Shown in pieces: positions 4,985-6,670 of a DNA stretch of 6,670 bases. The notes beneath the pieces are model-generated. The model saw only the letters and a list, made by a program, of their open reading frames with translations. It ran no database searches and was not told where the DNA came from. Position 1 is the first letter of the stretch; each line of letters starts with the position of its first letter. This stretch comes from an uncultured Selenomonadaceae bacterium (GTDB lineage Bacteria > Bacillota > Negativicutes > Selenomonadales > Selenomonadaceae), in the NCBI GenBank assembly GCA_905236665.1, contig CAJONF010000122.1, positions 1-6,670 on the forward strand. Reading direction: 5' to 3'. The translations under genes were made by a program, and so were the position numbers.

Positions 4985-5115
4985 ATTAAAAGTTTATTCG
5001 CTGTGCCGGAGCACGCGCCCAAAGTCCCGTCATAAAGATTCACCCCGTGTCAAAGATTTATGCGCTTATCTTACCAGATTAATTTCAGATATTCAAGCCG
5101 CGAAAAAAATTTTTG
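4985..5115 (-). other. Intergenic region with a G/C-rich hairpin, direct repeats and a weaker second promoter
   Basis: This stretch between the heptosyltransferase stop and the main Skp promoter holds no convincing gene. A hairpin at 4999-5017 reads in minus-strand RNA as GUGC-UCCG-GCAC (a UNCG tetraloop) extended by three more pairs across a bulged A. AAAGATT occurs twice (5034-5040 and 5052-5058), each preceded by GTCA-like bases. A second promoter-like pair, TTGAAT (5096-5091) and TAAGAT (5073-5068) with 17-nt spacing, could start a longer leader containing the hairpin. There is no clear terminator for the heptosyltransferase gene, only an A/T run just after its stop. Confidence 0.4.
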
Positions 5116-6144
5116 TTAGCTCATAGATTTTATTTTTTCTTCGACAAAAGTGACGGGAATTTTTTCTAAGCAGTCTTCGTTTTTGTGGCAAGCGCGTTTC
5201 CAACAACCTTTGCACGGGCGTTCAACTTCAATGGCATTTTGCAGTTGCCCAAAAGGTCCATTGCGTTCAACATTTGTCGGCCCCATTAACATAATCGTTC
5301 GCACTCCGAGAGCCGCTCCCATATGCACAGGACCTGTATCACCGCCGATAACCAGCCGCGAACTTCTAATCACGTGAGCAAGCTGTGCAACGTTCGTTCG
5401 ATTGACAAGATTTATCGGCGGAATTTCCATTTTTGATTCAATTTCTTTTGCACGCATTTCGTCCACATCGCCGCTACCGATAAGCACAGGCACGACTGCC
5501 AAATTATAAAACCAATCGCCCAGCTTAGCAAAATTTTCTGTCGGCCAACGTTTATTCGGCCAATTTGCTCCGACAACAAACACGACGAACGGATTGCCTT
5601 CGCGAAGTCCGGCGTGCTCCATAATCGCCCGCGCCTTTTCGGATTCTTCAACGGGAACTTGAATTGGGAAACGAACTTCATTGACGACGCAACCGACTGC
5701 CCGCGCCGTGTCTAAATATCGTTCGACTATGTGACCTTCCGCGTTTTCGCCGACCACCGGCTTTGAAACTTTGTCGCTCATCTCGCGCATATTGCAAATT
5801 CCCAGCTTGATATTCGATTTTGCAAAAAAAGCTATTGCCGCCGATTTAAACAATCCTTGCAAATCAAGCACCGCGTCATAACTTTGCTCCTGCAGTTCGT
5901 GTTTGAAAGGGAAAAATTCTTGCATGAAACCTTTCAGCGAACGAAAATTTTTTTTCTTGAACAAAATTATTCTGTCAACGCACGGATTCATTTCTAGCAG
6001 GGGCAATGACGGCGGCTCGACAACCCAGGTAACTTTTGCACTGGGAAAAGTTTCTTTTATAGCGTAGCTGACTGGCAAAGCGTGAATTACGTCGCCCATT
6101 GCGCTGAGTTTGACGATTAAAACATTTTTTAGATCTTCGTTCAT
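5116..6144 (-). CDS. Lipopolysaccharide heptosyltransferase, GT9 family (WaaC-like)
   Basis: This 342-aa GT-B glycosyltransferase of family GT9 should transfer L-glycero-D-manno-heptose from ADP-heptose to the LPS inner core on the cytoplasmic face of the inner membrane. The N-terminal domain has VLIVKLSAMGDVIHALP (8-24); D18 aligns with the catalytic Asp of E. coli WaaC as I recall it, and YDAVLDLQGLFKSAA (89-103) also resembles WaaC more than WaaF. The C-terminal nucleotide-sugar domain has GANWPNKRWP (192-201) and the GT9 signature GGDTGPVHMGAA (267-278). Near the end is a cysteine cluster, C311, C314, C319 and C325, absent from E. coli WaaC and possibly a metal site. The ATG overlaps the stop of the adenylyltransferase gene by 4 nt (ATGA), so the donor-making and donor-using enzymes are translationally coupled. 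Family is sure; heptosyltransferase I versus II or III specificity is not. Confidence 0.88.
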   Translation of the reverse strand: MNEDLKNVLIVKLSAMGDVIHALPVSYAIKETFPSAKVTWVVEPPSLPLLEMNPCVDRIILFKKKNFRSLKGFMQEFFPFKHELQEQSYDAVLDLQGLFKSAAIAFFAKSNIKLGICNMREMSDKVSKPVVGENAEGHIVERYLDTARAVGCVVNEVRFPIQVPVEESEKARAIMEHAGLREGNPFVVFVVGANWPNKRWPTENFAKLGDWFYNLAVVPVLIGSGDVDEMRAKEIESKMEIPPINLVNRTNVAQLAHVIRSSRLVIGGDTGPVHMGAALGVRTIMLMGPTNVERNGPFGQLQNAIEVERPCKGCWKRACHKNEDCLEKIPVTFVEEKIKSMS

Positions 6145-6611
6145 GATTTAACCTCTAAAATTTTTTTTACAATATTGGTTGTCGAACGACCAGCAACTAA
6201 ATTAACAAATTCCACGCGTCCGCCGTAACTTTGAACAATTTTAGCTTCAGGCAAAGTTTCCAGTGTGTAATCGCCGCCCTTAACGTAAATATCCGGCTTA
6301 ACTTCAGCGATTAAATTTTCCGCGGTCTGTTCACCGAAAAAAATCACGTGGTCGACAGCTTTTAATCCAAGCAAAACTTCTGCGCGGTCGTCTTGATTGT
6401 TAATCGGGCGATTCGCGCCCTTTAGTCGGCGAACGGATTCATCGGTATTCAGCCCGACAATCAGCACGTCGCCGAAATTTTTAGCCGCAGTCAAATATCT
6501 GACGTGACCGGCGTGAATAATATCAAAACAGCCGTTCGTAAAGACGATTTTTTTATTTTTACGCCGTAAATCGTCGCAAAATTGCGCGGCGTTTTTTCTG
6601 TCGATTATCAT
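6141..6611 (-). CDS. rfaE2: D-glycero-beta-D-manno-heptose 1-phosphate adenylyltransferase
   Basis: This 156-aa cytidylyltransferase-fold enzyme converts heptose 1-phosphate and ATP to ADP-D-glycero-beta-D-manno-heptose in the cytoplasm, the step before the epimerase. It matches the C-terminal half of E. coli HldE. TNGCFDIIHAGHVRYL (25-40) holds the nucleotide-binding HxGH motif H33-A-G-H36, followed by RRLKGANRPIN (61-71), VKGGDY (110-115) and the terminal RSTTNIVKKI (142-151). The length is that of a stand-alone adenylyltransferase. The ATG at 6611 abuts the stop codon of the kinase gene with no spacer, and its TTGGAG ribosome binding site lies inside the kinase coding sequence. Downstream it overlaps the heptosyltransferase by 4 nt. 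A synonym is hldC. Confidence 0.94.
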   Translation of the reverse strand: MIIDRKNAAQFCDDLRRKNKKIVFTNGCFDIIHAGHVRYLTAAKNFGDVLIVGLNTDESVRRLKGANRPINNQDDRAEVLLGLKAVDHVIFFGEQTAENLIAEVKPDIYVKGGDYTLETLPEAKIVQSYGGRVEFVNLVAGRSTTNIVKKILEVKS

Positions 6612-6670
6612 CTATCTTGCACGCTCCAAAGTTGCAATTAATTCGGTCGCGCTGACGGTGCTTGTACCGA
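6612..6670 (-). CDS. rfaE1: D-glycero-beta-D-manno-heptose-7-phosphate kinase, C-terminal fragment
   Basis: Only the last 18 complete codons are inside the window, reading GTSTVSATELIATLERAR and then TAG. This matches the end of the kinase domain of E. coli HldE (GTSTVSPIEL), a PfkB/ribokinase-family enzyme that phosphorylates heptose 7-phosphate at C1. The identity is supported further by the adenylyltransferase gene that begins at the next base. The two activities are fused in E. coli but separated here by a single stop codon. Start and length are unseen. Confidence 0.82.
   Translation of the reverse strand, partial: GTSTVSATELIATLERAR

Noticed and set aside
4962..5047. Possible 28-codon minus-strand peptide starting at a GTG, and a 15-codon one starting at an ATG, before the Skp promoter.
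   Set aside because: Neither has a convincing ribosome binding site, the longer one runs through the -35 box and spacer of the strong promoter, and the sequence is better explained by RNA or DNA structure.
5412..5681. Minus-strand frame of 89 codons within the heptosyltransferase gene.
   Set aside because: Out of frame with a clear GT9 enzyme and without recognisable content.

Overview
The window looks like the chromosome of a diderm Firmicute, most likely a member of the Negativicutes (Selenomonas/Quinella-like). The basis is the combination of outer-membrane genes (heptose synthesis, a GT9 heptosyltransferase, three Skp/OmpH-like periplasmic proteins and LpxD) with A/T-rich Firmicute-style intergenic DNA, strong GGAG-type ribosome binding sites and an XRE regulator. 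The taxonomic call is inference; no rRNA is present. Every supported gene lies on the minus strand, so the region reads from high to low coordinates.

Block 1 (6670-5116) is the inner-core heptose pathway. It holds the last residues of a heptose-7-phosphate kinase (rfaE1/hldA type), a separate adenylyltransferase (rfaE2/hldC type) starting at the very next base, and a GT9 heptosyltransferase overlapping it by ATGA. Together they make ADP-heptose and attach it to the lipid A-Kdo core.

Block 2 (4984-1773) begins with a good sigma-A-type promoter (TTGCAA-17-TATAAT). It carries three consecutive Skp/OmpH-family genes of very different size and anchoring: a 155-aa exported or N-anchored form, a 352-aa form with a long helical insertion, and a 143-aa lipoprotein form. 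lpxD follows, then a clean intrinsic terminator. The three Skp-like proteins probably escort outer-membrane proteins through the periplasm, and LpxD performs the third step of lipid A synthesis. Between the first and second Skp genes is a 72-nt hairpin built from degenerate 7-bp repeats and followed by a T-run, a likely internal terminator or attenuator.

Block 3 (1734-1) is a visibly A/T-richer accessory module. It holds a promoter, a 123-aa XRE-family regulator, a 355-aa protein of unknown function with a low-complexity charged linker and a possible PH-like C-terminal domain, and the start of a zinc-ribbon protein cut by the window edge. The 75 nt between the XRE gene and the 355-aa gene encode, in frame, a zinc-ribbon start that matches the neighbouring zinc-ribbon gene at protein level with only synonymous differences over six codons. 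It has the same ribosome-binding-site spacing but ATT where the neighbour has ATG. It is either a rare-start extension of the 355-aa protein or the scar of a recent duplication, and it is the most unusual observation in the window.

No tRNA, rRNA, CRISPR array, insertion sequence or plus-strand gene is supported.
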